64,000 nt of DNA from Muricea muricata (taxonomy: Eukaryota; Cnidaria; Anthozoa; Malacalcyonacea; Plexauridae), in the NCBI GenBank assembly GCA_963855995.1, contig OY979717.1, positions 27,733,746-27,797,745 on the forward strand, written 5' to 3'. Position 1 is the first letter of the stretch. Each line of letters begins with the position of its first letter. Below, piece by piece: positions 21,229-31,895 of the stretch. A model generated the notes under the pieces. That model saw only the letters and a program-made list of their open reading frames with translations. It ran no database searches and was not told the origin of the DNA. Made by a program: the position numbers and the translations under genes.

Positions 21229-21399
21229 CTAGAAAAACAAACATATAAATTGTTAAAAGCTTTTAACTTTTTTGTTACCTAAAGACGCGAATGATAATTA
21301 TCTTGTTTGCATAATTTTTCATATCATTTACCCAATTTTAAGGCGGATTTTACCAATATTAATTACATGATCTTTGTTTACTGTTCAAAGTCCACGCGC

Positions 21400-22230
21400 T
21401 TAAATGCACGAAATGGGTTACGGCATGCGGACATGCAAATAAAGACTTTTCCACTTTAGTGGAAAACGCAGATACCTTCATATTCAGAAAATGCGTAAAA
21501 AACGTTCCAATAACGAATTCTCTCTCATGTCCGCGTTTTCCACTTTAGTGGAAAAGGCGGACACCTTAGACAATATACGTAAGAACGTTCAAATAAGACA
21601 TTTTCCGTCATGTAAAACGCGAATACATTAAAGAATGCTTGAAAAATACGTAAAAAAGCAAAATATAAGTAATTTAACTGCGTAAACATAAGTAATTAAA
21701 GCAAAACGACCGCTTGAACAAGTATAATCACAGTATCACACAATATTTTACTTCGATAAAAGGTCATAAGAAGGACAATAAAAAAGAAACACAATGTGAT
21801 AATATATTCTCATTAAATAGCTGAATGGATATTTTATAGGATTTGATCAACTTTGTTCAACATTGTTTAACTCTACTTCGAAGCTTTAAATGTGACTATC
21901 GCAATATGTGTGACTTAAAACAAAGACCAACTGGTGTGGAAACATATCTCGCGACAAGTGTAGACAAGGGTGCCAGACAAGGCTGTTTTACTTTAATTAC
22001 TTATATTTACGCGGTTAAATTACTTGTAATTTGCGTTTTTACGTTTTTTACTAAAGTGAAAAATGCGCACATGACGGGAAGATGTCTTATTTGGACGTTT
22101 TTCGCATTTTTCATTTTTTGTCCGCGTCACATGCATCACACCAAAGAGAATTTCTTATTTGAACTTTCTTACGCATTTTATGAGCATTTTCTAAGGTGTC
22201 CACGTTTTTCACCTAACGCACGAAATGTAA
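21400..22230. repeat. Long inverted-repeat MITE, about 830 bp
   Basis: The left arm (about 21400-21705) and right arm (about 21985-22230) mirror one another. Landmarks include 'aaatgcacgaaatg' against 'cacgaaatgtaagt', 'gtccgcgttttccac' against its complement, and 'ataagtaattaaagc' against 'ctttaattacttatatt'. The middle (21705-21985) is unique. An open plus frame at 21843-22274 crosses the right arm and is not considered a gene. Confidence 0.7.
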
Positions 22231-22854
22231 GTTATCTGACAAAAAACAAACGTGATCAGCTGAAATTATTCTGACACGTGCCCAAAACATTCACACCACT
22301 AAACTCTGATAGTATTTCAATTCACAGAACGAACACAAACAAGGCACGCTATATATGCCTCAGCAAATATTTAATGACTCATGTCTTTAATGATCATAAG
22401 ACCAATACTATGGTTTACTTGTATTAGTATACAGGGTGCTTCAAAGAAAGCGGAGTTCAGCATTCAAGTTAAATTTTGAAAGGAATATTAAGCAATGAAA
22501 CTATTGTTTATTCTCGTTTAAAAGTGTATTCGTTTTGCTTTCTTTGGATAGGTTGTTCATTAAATTTGAGCAAGTGAGTCAAAAGTTATGGTAGAATAAC
22601 TGATCGCGATTGGAAGTTTTTAAAATTAAAATTAGATAACACTTTAATTACATCACATGTTCACAATCTGTATTCAAAGGGATCAATTCAATCTGGATTT
22701 CATAACTGGAAGCTGAACATTCATGTTATTTTTACTATGTTTCGTGGTTTGGTGATCTTCTGTAATAGAAGTGTGTTTGATCAGGCAGCGTACAGTAAAT
22801 TTTGTATTTAAGAAAGCTCAAAAGAAAGTACCATTCACTGTCTCATGCATTAAG

Positions 22855-23057
22855 CAGTGGCGGATCCAGGGTAAGTCAAAATAAATTATAGCAGCTCAAT
22901 TTTAAATTCAAAATAACTTTATAACAATGTTATAGGTTATGAATTTCAAAAGAATAAAACCTAACCAATGAAGTTGCTTTTAAGGTATTTTAAAATGTAA
23001 ATATATTCTAGAATGAGCTGTGGTGATTTATTTTGACTTACGCTAGATCCGCCACTG
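22855..23057. mobile_element. hAT-like MITE, 8-bp target duplication gcattaag
   Basis: The terminal inverted repeats are cagtggcggatccag on the left and the mirrored ctagatccgccactg on the right; an inner taagtcaaaataaa block is also mirrored. The left flank is gcattaag (22847-22854). The right duplication is split: gcat at 23058-23061, and after the nested MITE the full gcattaag at 23317-23324. CAGNGG-type ends and 8-bp duplications fit hAT. No transposase is present (203 bp). Confidence 0.8.
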
Positions 23058-23061
23058 GCAT

Positions 23062-23313
23062 CATAGATATTAGAAAAAGGGATGGATTGGCAACTCTTTT
23101 GTTATCTATATTTTATCTTCAGTTGAACACACCGGAAGCAAACATTGCCCAACTTGTATGGCAATTATGCTTATGAACTTAATTTCGTCTATGCGCATAA
23201 TTACCATAGCGAGTTGTGCAATGTTTGTTTCCGGTTTATTCAAAATAACTGAACCGAAGATCGTGTATAGTATTGAATAGCGTTGCCAATCCATTCCCTT
23301 TCTAATATCTATG
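23062..23313. mobile_element. Palindromic MITE nested at the edge of the hAT-like MITE
   Basis: The ends are catagatattag and ctaatatctatg. The arms are about 115 bp and share 'ggattggcaac', 'ccgga-gcaaacattgc' and their complements. It is flanked by an exact 7-bp duplication ctggcat (23055-23061 and 23314-23320). That duplication consists of the last bases of the hAT MITE plus half of its target duplication, so this insertion came second. Confidence 0.8.
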
Positions 23314-23714
23314 CTGGCATTAAGTCATGTGTGGTGAATGCTTTTAATTGCAATCAGATCCATTTTCAAATACATTTACTGTATGCTGTACATGTCTGAT
23401 CAAGGGAATGTCCTTTCTTGGAGCATCTCAAAATGACCACTTGCGCTAAAATTGTTCCTGTGGTTGTATTACTTGCTTCAAGTAGACAAGGAGTACCTTG
23501 TTCGAAAGGCAAATGAACAAGCCATAGAACAAAAAAAATAGTCACCTTCTATGACCAAGTTTTCATTCAGCAATAAATTTTAGAAGTTGCACTACGCTTT
23601 TTTGGGATATCCTGTAGACATTATATGTCGACAACACGAGAATATCGGAAAGTTTTTGCGATAAATACCGACAGTATTGTGTCCGTGCTTTGTTGTTACG
23701 TGGGCCGTTCCATT

Positions 23715-24103
23715 GATATTAGGGACCTTAAGATCGACAACGCGGCAAGTTCGAAGACGCGGTGTCAATATGTACGTGCAGGAAGAAGCTTTTTGGAATT
23801 TGATTGCTTTAATAACCATTTGAAGCTTGTTTTAGTAACTAACAAATATTTTTGTTGGCCAAAACGATATGCTTTCTGCTGTATGCTGGACTTCCAAAAC
23901 GCTTCTTACGTCGTAGCATGCTTTCGTGTTGCCCAAGGGACGTGATAATTCTCAGTTTGATGTTCTATTAGGCATGGCTACGCACTTGAGAATACCCCTG
24001 GGACCACAAATTATTCATGGCTGTTGTCTTCTATAAAAATGTCTTTTGTTATGAAGCCGCGTCGTCGAGCTGCCGCGTCGTAAATCTTAAGGTCCCTAAT
24101 ATC
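23715..24103. mobile_element. Terminal-inverted-repeat MITE, about 390 bp
   Basis: The ends are gatattagggaccttaaga on the left and its mirror ending ggtccctaatatc on the right. Behind them a GC-rich stretch with acgcggca and gacgcgg motifs is mirrored as well. The interior shows no transposase. The target duplication is unclear because the symmetry extends into the flanks. Confidence 0.7.
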
Positions 24104-24439
24104 TTTAATTGGATTTAGCGCATCAAGTTGCTTGAGTATACGAATGAGATGGTTCCCGTTTCAAGACAGATGCCAGCAGAACATGCAATGTAAGCCATAT
24201 TTTGGGACTTTGCGCTTTACGGTATTAATACGTTTCACTCCTAATTTGACACTCTAATCTTAAGAGCTACAAAACAACGTGTCAATGTGTTTCTATTGCA
24301 GTTGTTAAACGCGAAATCGATGGCAATTCTTACAGCCGGAGCATATTCGAGTATAAAAAGTTCCATATTTAAAATAATTTGGCCATATTTAAATAATACG
24401 ACATTTGCATCATTTGCATATCCGATAATTTGCATTTTG

Positions 24440-25900
24440 CCGTAATTTTTATCGTTTTGACTACTGCATGTTTCGCTTTTAAAGTTAGTAATATTATATA
24501 GATCTTCATTATATAGACTGCCATCGAGTATTAAGCATTCTGTAATCTGATTGGCTCGCTAATAGTAGGACATTAGCTCATTTTCTACAAGTAGAGAAAA
24601 CACGATGGCGGTCGAAAGTTTTTCGATCGCAAAAAATCTTGTTTTTGAGCATTTTGGCAGCCTTTCTTGGCCATATGTGCAACACATAAACTAAAATAAA
24701 GTTTTTGAAGGTTAGTACTTTCTAAATGCTACCTATCCAATAGAAAAATCTCCTATCCAATGGACAGCTATCCGCCGGATAAAAATGCTTCGCACGAAGT
24801 ATGGATAGGACTGAGTAGCTATCCGTTGGATAATTATTACTCCTTAGCTCATTGCTACGCGTCGCTCTCCAAAATGACGACCAAATTCGTCCTGACGTTT
24901 GTTAAAAAATTGAGAAAACGAAAAGACCAAGGTATAAAGTGGCTGGATATAGTAGTTAATCCAATGTGGGAACTGGTGTTAATTTTGCACTTTACGTGGT
25001 TCGTGTACCAAGTTCTGTTCCAGAGAAAAATGCATGCAGTAACGTATAAACAAATATATTTTTTCAAAAGAAAAGAAGAGGTCCAAGAAAGCACAATTAG
25101 TTTTTTTGTTTGGGTCATTTCATGTATAAAAAGCTATCGTACAAAGGGCATAAACCTAGTGCTTTGTTCAGGCTTACTGCACAAAAGTGACTTAATTTTT
25201 GTTCTTACTTAGAACAAATAAATATCCTTAAATTGTTTTTCTAAAATTCATCCCGTAGTTTTCTTTAGTCTTTTTGCAATTTACCAAAATGATGAATTTA
25301 ATGAAAAAGAATTTTGCGACAACTATCCTTGCTTTCTTGAAGGCTTGCAAAAATACCACCAATGTAACCAGTATTATAGACTACTATACTTTTGTTATTT
25401 GAAAACAAATACACGTGACTACAGCATAAGCTCATTCACTCCCATTTTTGGAAAAAAACTGCGACATGCAGCATAACACCTGGCACAATTTGTCCAAAGT
25501 TCCAAAATATCGCTAAAGTCAAGAGATTGATAATGATTTGTCATACAAGAAGAACAAGGTTCATATTAATCTATTTTCTCGATGAAGATCATTTGTACAT
25601 TTGCTAGAATTCATGCATGCTAAAATGCATGCTAAACTTCACAACAGTAGGTAAAATTTGGATAAATCATAGCATAGCAAAGCAAAATGAGTGAGTGAGT
25701 ATTTTCCGGCGAAATGACATATCATAAGCGCGCGCTCTAAAGGCTGCTGCTAGTTTCTCATATCTCTGAGGATGGTTCTGAAATAAAATTTATACAAGAA
25801 GGCTTAGTTTATATTTGTGCAAATCGTGTTAGCCTGATTTTTTAGCTTTTTTGAGATTTACAGCAAATTTGATATTTTCACGCAGTTACTTGTAGGTATA
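24440..25900. other. Intron sequence with a tatcca-rich patch
   Basis: Around 24730-24840 several 'tatcca..ggata' half-palindromes cluster (for example atccgttggat). This resembles widespread palindromic short repeats. The plus-strand frame at 24760-25212 begins inside this patch and has no motif I recognise. The rest shows nothing. Confidence 0.4.
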
Positions 25901-25914
25901 TTAACCAATCACAA

Positions 25915-26775
25915 TTGACTATACTATAGAGTGAATGATAATAAACAATTATTAAATGAGGTCGAGCAGGATATGAGGAATTATTATATACACAAACCGA
26001 GACCTTAATAATTCCTCATATCCTGCCAGGACCGAATCAACGTTTTATTATTTTTTGAAAATATTTTAAACTCAGTTTAAACGCTTGCTTTGTAAGTAAG
26101 AATATAACACAAGCTGCCAATAATGGAACAGCATGAAATTGTTCGAAAACTTTAATAAGCCAATAAGACAACGGAAAAAAATATTCTTAAAACAATTGTC
26201 AGACTACGACGAAAGGTCGATTAACAAAGATCAGTCAATATACGACGAAATGAGTCATGTCGTATATTTGTTTTCAATATACGACGAAATGGCTCATAAT
26301 GTAGTATATTTATTTTCAACCTTAAATTTGAACAACTACCAAGCGGATATGACGATTTCACCTTTAGCTCTTAACCAATCAAAACTCCTAAAATATCTTC
26401 AATAAATAACAATTCCTCATATCCTTCGAGAACCGAATTCAATAATTGTTTTATTATTTCTTGAAAATATTTTAAACTCGGTTTAAACGCTTGCTTTGTA
26501 AGTAAGAAGACACAAGCTGCTAATAATGGAGCAGCATGAAATTGTTCAAGAACTTTAATAAGCCAATCAGACTACGAAAAAAAAATTCTTAAAACAATTG
26601 TCAGATTACAAGGTCAGTCAATATACGACGAAATGACTCATAATGTCGTATATTTATCTTCAATTTTCGACGAAATGACTCATAATGTCGTATATTTATT
26701 TTCATCCCCAAGCGGATACGACGATTTCACTTTTAGCTCTTAACCAATCAAAACTCCTAAAATATTTTCAATAAA
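25915..26775. repeat. Tandem duplication of a roughly 400-bp segment
   Basis: 26008-26408 and 26409-26775 align end to end. Both begin 'aattcctcatatcct', then 'ttgaaaatattttaaactc', 'gcttgctttgtaagtaag' and gcatgaaattgttc. Both finish with gacgatttcac and 'aaccaatcaaaactcctaaa'. Within each, a 'atacgacgaaatg-ctcata' motif is itself repeated. A mirrored 'gcaggatatgaggaatt' at 25968 suggests the outer boundary is an inverted repeat. Confidence 0.75.
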
Positions 26776-26887
26776 TAATAATACAAATTTAATCAACACA
26801 CAGATAACTCAGTTATCTGCTAGCCAATAACTGAGTTATCTGCATGTTAATTAATTTTTGAGTGATAAAGTTTGAAAACTAAGGTCA

Positions 26888-27112
26888 TTAAAATCGCGGT
26901 GGGTGAACGTAAATCACCTGAATACCTTGCCAAGAAGTTCTTGTCCCTGTGATTACAAGGATAATAAATTTATCATAAGATTCTGGTATTTTACCTGGTT
27001 TTGAAAATCGTCGACCTATTAGCAACTTGCCATATTGATCGAAACGTACTGGGTGAACTGTTTTTTGATCAACTAAAAAATTCCTGAATATACAACATTT
27101 ATCTCCTCGCGC
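26888..27112 (-). CDS. Unidentified 74-codon open frame, possible exon
   Basis: Read on the minus strand the frame is open between a TGA and a TAA and has no ATG. The peptide contains PVRFDQYGKLLIGRRFSKPG and ESYDKFIILV, which look like real protein by composition, but I do not recognise the family. A CAG/GTGATT site within it (near 26920) could be a donor. It lies downstream of the gypsy remnant on the same strand. It could be a relic of a retroelement accessory ORF or a host exon. Confidence 0.3.
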   Translation of the reverse strand, partial: ARGDKCCIFRNFLVDQKTVHPVRFDQYGKLLIGRRFSKPGKIPESYDKFIILVITGTRTSWQGIQVIYVHPPRF

Positions 27113-27569
27113 TCAATCAGCATACCGCGAATTTCACAGCACAGAAACGGCACTATTACGTGTAAAGGATGATATTATGATGAGCATGAACCGTCAACAT
27201 GTCACAGTATTGGTTATTTAGATCTCAGTTCTATTTGATATTGTAGACCATGAGATACTGCTTTGCAGGTTAGAAGTATATTTTGGAATCAAAGGACGAG
27301 TTTTATAGAATGGCTGCGGTCGATGGTGACCCAGGAGTGCAATTCTATTTTATTATTTTTTTTTAACTTTTTTTTTATTTTCACAGATATTTTTTTATTT
27401 TTAATGCTCTCTAATTACGTTTGATGTTTTCTATTAATTAATTTTCTCTATAACCTTGCAATTAAAATAACGAGAAGTTTTTCACAGCCTATAAGCGCCA
27501 TTTGAATTAAAAAAGTCAATGATGCTTCGCGGTCGCCGAAGTTTAACAAATAAACGCGCATTACGCAAG

Positions 27570-27835
27570 TGTAAGCATGTCGGAAATGAAGGGGCAAAAG
27601 AGAAGGCACGCAGAAAAAAAAGGACGAAAACTACCGAATGCTGTTATTTGCAATGGGAAAAAGGAATGGCTGTTGCAATTTTCAGTTAGAGTACAGTTAA
27701 CAATTCACCTTTGCCAATAGAGGCTTTGGAAACACCTTCAAACTTGAAGAAAAGTATGTCCTCAAATGGTACATAAACGGTCTGCAGGTTAAAGCGATGT
27801 AATGTTCCTTCGTTTTATATCATATATTTCGTATA
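27570..27835. repeat. Dispersed repeat, inverted copy of 46-345
   Basis: It is the reverse complement of 46-345 with indels; see that entry for landmarks. It lies just beyond the 3' end of the Ty3/gypsy remnant A. Confidence 0.6.
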
Positions 27836-28475
27836 ATATATAACCTATATTAACTGTTATTGTTTTTCTAATGCTCTCAAAATGTGTTTACCTAAACAGA
27901 ATGTCAGTTTGACAGTTGTACTATAAGTAGCATGCAATTACTCTATATATACTCCCTTTTTGTAAGTCCACTTTACACGTTGTCCATATCTTTGTGGTGC
28001 CCTTCGCACACAATTTGCCATCTTCTGATGGTAGATAGTAGCTGTCCATTAGTATTTCCAATTTGATCTTGATTGTTCTCAGTAGTGTTCTCCCGACCGT
28101 CTTCGTCAGTATCGCTATTATCTCTATTTTGCCGTGGGATACGCTTAAACTGCGAAATATTCCTAGTTATGATATGTCCATGTCGGTCTTGGGCAGTAAT
28201 TCGCGATCATCTTTTCGTTATGACTGTATAAGGAGCCGCACTGAATCTAGAGCTCAAATTTTTCTGCCGAGCTTGCTGTACAAGCACACAGTCCCCAACT
28301 TGAATATCACTTGATTTCGCGCGTCGTCGAGCATCTGCATACTGCTTGTTATATTGTTGTTTTTCCCTTGTCTGTGTCTTTTGATAACATTGCGCTTTTG
28401 TATGGCCGGCAATTTACCTCGAACTGTTCTATTAAAGATCAATTCTGCCGCTGGTACTGATGTTGCCGAGTGCGA

Positions 28476-28896
28476 CGCTTGTTTAGAAACCGTAGACGGT
28501 CAGTAGCATCTTTAATGGTCGGTAGCATCATTGATCTCGTTCCCAGACTGCTCTGGTCTCAATTAGATGAAGTTTTATTATAAATAGGAATTGTTTTGAT
28601 GGTTTTGTGAAAGCTCGTTGGTGTGTGGCAGTGATAAAGAACAGGCAGCGGTTCGAATCCCACTTGCGATTTTTTATTTTTAAAGTTCATCAAACTTTTT
28701 TTGTTATATTGTTTCATTTTTAAACGATCTGGTGAGGGTTAGGTTTATGGTTTGGGTCAGAGATTGGATTATTTAAAATTTTAAAACGCAAAATCTATTA
28801 GTTTTGTCAGACATTTAGGCTTTTGAACGAGACCAATGATGCTACCGACCATTAAAAGATGCTACCGACTTGTCTACGGAACCTAAATTTGCTGCG
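28476..28896. mobile_element. MITE inserted in gypsy integrase, 4-bp duplication gcga
   Basis: The ends are inverted: cgcttgtttagaaaccgtag on the left and a mirrored ctacggaacctaaatttgct-cg on the right. Inside them gtagcatctttaatggtcgg and ggtagcatcattg-tctcgttc are mirrored. The bases gcga flank it at 28472-28475 and 28897-28900. Subtracting the element and one gcga rejoins the integrase reading frame without a shift, which fixes the boundaries. Confidence 0.8.
28645..28675 (+). promoter_or_regulatory. tRNA-type B-box (ggttcgaatcc) inside the MITE
   Basis: The motif ggttcgaatcc matches the pol III B-box of tRNAs and tRNA-derived SINEs exactly. About 35-50 bases upstream is gctcgttggtgtgtggcagtg, a loose A-box candidate. 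No cloverleaf could be drawn, so it is not called a tRNA gene. It may mark a SINE head within the MITE. Confidence 0.4.
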
Positions 28897-29876
28897 GCGA
28901 CGTTCTGTATTGTAACAGGAACCGGTTTAATTCTTGTTGCCAAGGACGTTTCTCTACCTGTGCTGTTTTCAACGCTTTGCCAAGCGGCTGCATGACTCTT
29001 TCGACTTCGGCGTTACCTTGTGGCCAATAAGGTGTTGAGAATTCTGGTTGTATGCCGAGTGCATTGACATATCTTCGATAGTCTTCACTATTAAAAAGTG
29101 GGCCATTATCAGCTTTGGCTACTTTTCGGATACCATGTGTTGCGAGGATTCTATCCAGTTTTGGATAACCGTCAACGCTTTGGTCGAGGGAACTATTACC
29201 ACTTCAGGGAATCTTGAGTGGCGATCAATAACAACCAATAAATACTAGTACTGACTGTCAAGGTGTGCGATCTACTAAGGTCCTTTAGGCGTCGGAGTGT
29301 TAGCTATTAGTTCTGGTGATTGAGATTTAACTACGGCTTGACATGGCAGACAGTTTCTGATCGTATTTTCTACTAATTTTTCAATGTTCGGAAACCAGAT
29401 TTTTTCTCGAAGGAGAGCTTTTGTCTTAGTAATTCCTATGTGAGCCTCGTGAGCAATGTCGATCGCTCTCTTTGTAGTGATTGTGGAACTACGATACGCG
29501 TGCCTCTAAGCACTACCCCGTTTGACGTCACAGTGAGCTCATCCAGACTTGTAAGGTTTTACAATGTCATAGTCCCACTGGTTTAACCTTTTTGCCGCTC
29601 TAACTCCTTTTAATACTTTGTCTTTGTGTGTAGCTTCGATTATTTCTTGCATTGTCATTGCCTTAGGAACACTACTTGAAGGACAAAATTTACGTATTTT
29701 TCTGTCATTGATTGTTGTCTAGAACGTGCTTGAGTTGGATGTCTCGAAAGGTAATCAGTTGGGCTTGTATTCCCTGGTCGATACACCACTTTAAATGCGT
29801 ATGGTTGCAGCCGAGGCATGGTAGTTTTTAAGTAGCGTTGGAAGCGATGTTTTCCAATCATTCCCTTCAACTAACG

Positions 29877-31530
29877 AGGTTTGCACATATCTTAAAAGGA
29901 CCTTATTAAGCCGTTCAACGAGTCCGTTTGCCTTAGGCCAGTATTCTGTAACGTATTTAACAGCAACACCCAGGATTTGAGTGTGGAGTAGAATTCGGAT
30001 GATTTAAAGTAGGATGCGTTATCACCTTTAATCTGCTTGGGATATCTGTGAGTTGCAAAAGCTTCATCTAGCCATGCAAGTATTGGGCGTTATGTGACGG
30101 ACTTCATGGTTTTCGCTTCTGGCCAACGTGAATAGTTTAAGTGTGACAACATATTCGCCTGAGGGAAATGGTCCACAGACGTCAGTAGCTAAGGATGACC
30201 ATCTTTCGCAGGGTAATTCGGTAGGCTTGATCGGTTCGGGACGAAAGGGACCGCCTGTGACTTGACATGCGTAACACTTGTTTATGTACTTTTCAACAGT
30301 AGTATCCATTTTCGGCCACCATGATTTGAAACGAAGACGCTGTCTTATGCGCGTTACGTGCCACTTGGCTGCTTGTGTTTCAAGGCTTTTAGGAAGCACA
30401 ATCCGATTTCCACGCAATAATATACCATTTGCTGTGGATAACTCATCTGATATACCTTGAAATGGTTTAGGTATTAACTGGAGTTAGTTGGTTGCTAGTT
30501 CTTCCAGAATCCTTGCCAGCCGATAGTTTCAGCAAATATAAAATATAGTTTAAAATATATAAAATATATAAAATAAAATATAAAATATATAAAATATAGA
30601 AAATACATAAAATATATCAAATATAGCTTACTGCTGAAGATGAATCAAATAGATTCGAAATATACAGTTTAAAATTAAGTTGTGTACTACAATTATGCAC
30701 ACCTTATTCGAGATATCTCTAGTTTTAGTTGCTAGTGTCTCGCTGATTTGACAAATTTCGGGGTCTGCGAAAGAAGACCGTCTAATGTCCTCAGTGGCCA
30801 TTGCACATGGTGTCATTTCTTGTGCAAGATTGCATACATATCGGTCAGCGCAAGATTCCATGTTGCTGCGTGTTGTAGTCGGTAGTGGCAGTCTGGGCAA
30901 GCTAGGGGTCTGCCAGATTTTTCGCTCCAGGTCGATAAACAACTGTAAAAGCGTACTCTTTAAGGCGTGGAATCCAACTTTCAAGTCTGGCCGGAGGCGG
31001 CTTGCCTGATGGGGGAACTTTGGGTTGGAATAGGCACTCAAGGGGTCGATGGTCTGTTTCTAATTCGAATGATCTTCCAAACAGATAGGTGTGGAAATGT
31101 TCACAACGGAATACTATGGCCAGCGCATCGCGCCCGATTTGGGCATATTTCATCTCGGTTGCGGTTAATGACCTACTTGCATAAGCGACTGAGAGGTAGG
31201 TCATGTCAGACTGTTGTTGGAGAAGAACCAAACCAACAGAAAGACAGACTGAAATGTGCCAGTACAGGAGAGCTATTGATTGCTTTCTTCAATCTGTTTA
31301 AAGCTGCTTGATAATGTTCAGTCTACTGAAGTTGGCTATTCGCTCTGGTTAACTGTCGTAGGGGGTACGTTATACTGCTGTAACTGTCGATATAACGAGA
31401 GCAGTTGGTAAGTCCAAAAAAGGATCGAACTTCCGCTGCACATTTCGTTTGAGGGCCGTGAAAACAGCATTGATCTTTGCTTCATCTGGTTAGATGCCAT
31501 TACGCGATACAATGTGTCCAAACACATTGA
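29877..31530 (-). pseudogene. Ty3/gypsy remnant B (RT end, RNase H, integrase)
   Basis: The order leftward on the minus strand is as follows. A fragment at 31527-31336 resembles the RT palm/thumb. VAYASRSLTATEMKYAQIGR and FELETDHRPLECLF (about 31195-31050) are RNase H. WIPRLKEYAFTVVYRPGAKN (about 30960) ends RNase H. RFKSWWPKMDTTVEKYINKC with CYACQ (about 30330-30260) is the integrase zinc domain. ATHRYPKQIKGDNASYFKS and KYVTEYWPKANGLVERLNKV (about 30045-29910, in two frames) are the integrase core with Asp and Glu. Frameshifts and an AT-rich insert (about 30540-30640) break it. It differs in sequence from remnant A, so these are two elements joined at about 29875. Confidence 0.78.
30540..30640. 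repeat. aaaatata-type simple repeat within gypsy remnant B
   Basis: Repeats of 'aaaatatataaaatat' with small variations interrupt the pol remnant between RNase H and the integrase zinc domain. It looks like microsatellite expansion. Confidence 0.7.
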
Positions 31531-31639
31531 TTTTTGTTACAGCAAATGAACACTTTTCTTCTCGCAGAGTAAGACCATAGATATTGATGCTCGTGCTTCA
31601 GCCGCAAAAAAACGCTAACAATCAACGTAAACTCTTCAA

Positions 31640-31849
31640 AAATGGATCAATGCTAAATATTTCACCTTTGAACGAAGCAATCACCCAGTTCGAGAGCTAC
31701 GTTAGAGATCCAAAAACAGAACAAGTCTAAAAACCTGTCGTGACCGTTCTTATTCGTCATAACACAGCTATGTTTGACACTCCAATCCTTTCCAATAAAT
31801 TAGAGTTGATGGATGTTTGGTATGATTCATTGAGCATTCCAACAACATG
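31640..31849 (+). pseudogene. DEDDh-type exonuclease-like fragment
   Basis: One plus frame reads SMLNISPLNEAITQFESYV, a stop, then VLIRHNTAMFDTPILSNKL and a stop after SIPTT. The HN-x(3)-FD-xx-IL pattern recalls the ExoII region of DnaQ-like exonucleases (HNAxFDxxxL). Such domains occur in host genes and in some transposon-associated proteins. It is short, disabled and only tentatively identified. Confidence 0.3.
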
Positions 31850-31895
31850 AAAAATGTAATTTATAAGATGCCTTGGAGGACGTGATCGCTCTTCG

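Larger units (their letters stand above)
27975..29870 (-). pseudogene. Ty3/gypsy remnant A (RNase H end and integrase)
   Basis: Reading leftward on the minus strand, the pieces are in polyprotein order. YAFKVVYRPGNTSPTDYLSR (about 29800-29740) is the end of RNase H. HEAHIGITKTKALLREKIWF with NCLPCQ (about 29460-29350) is the integrase HHCC zinc domain. KADNGPLFNSEDYRRYV and PQGNAEVERVMQ (about 29130-28980) carry the second Asp and the Glu of the DDE triad. SVPAAELIFNRTVRGKLPAI follows, and HIITRNISQFKRIP (about 28160) is the C-terminal end. Several frameshifts and stops are present. A 421-bp MITE (28476-28896) splits the integrase. RT, protease and Gag are absent. It abuts remnant B at about 29875. 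Confidence 0.8.

Noticed and set aside
22430-22470. ta-cagggtgcttcaaagaaagc as a mariner-type left end
   Set aside because: No mirrored partner followed by TA was found within the next kilobases.
24760-25212. 150-codon plus-strand open frame
   Set aside because: It starts inside a tatcca-rich palindromic patch, has no recognisable domain or splice context, and overlaps an 87-codon minus frame.
28610-28680. A tRNA gene suggested by ggttcgaatcc
   Set aside because: No acceptor stem, D-arm or anticodon arm could be paired; only the B-box is convincing.
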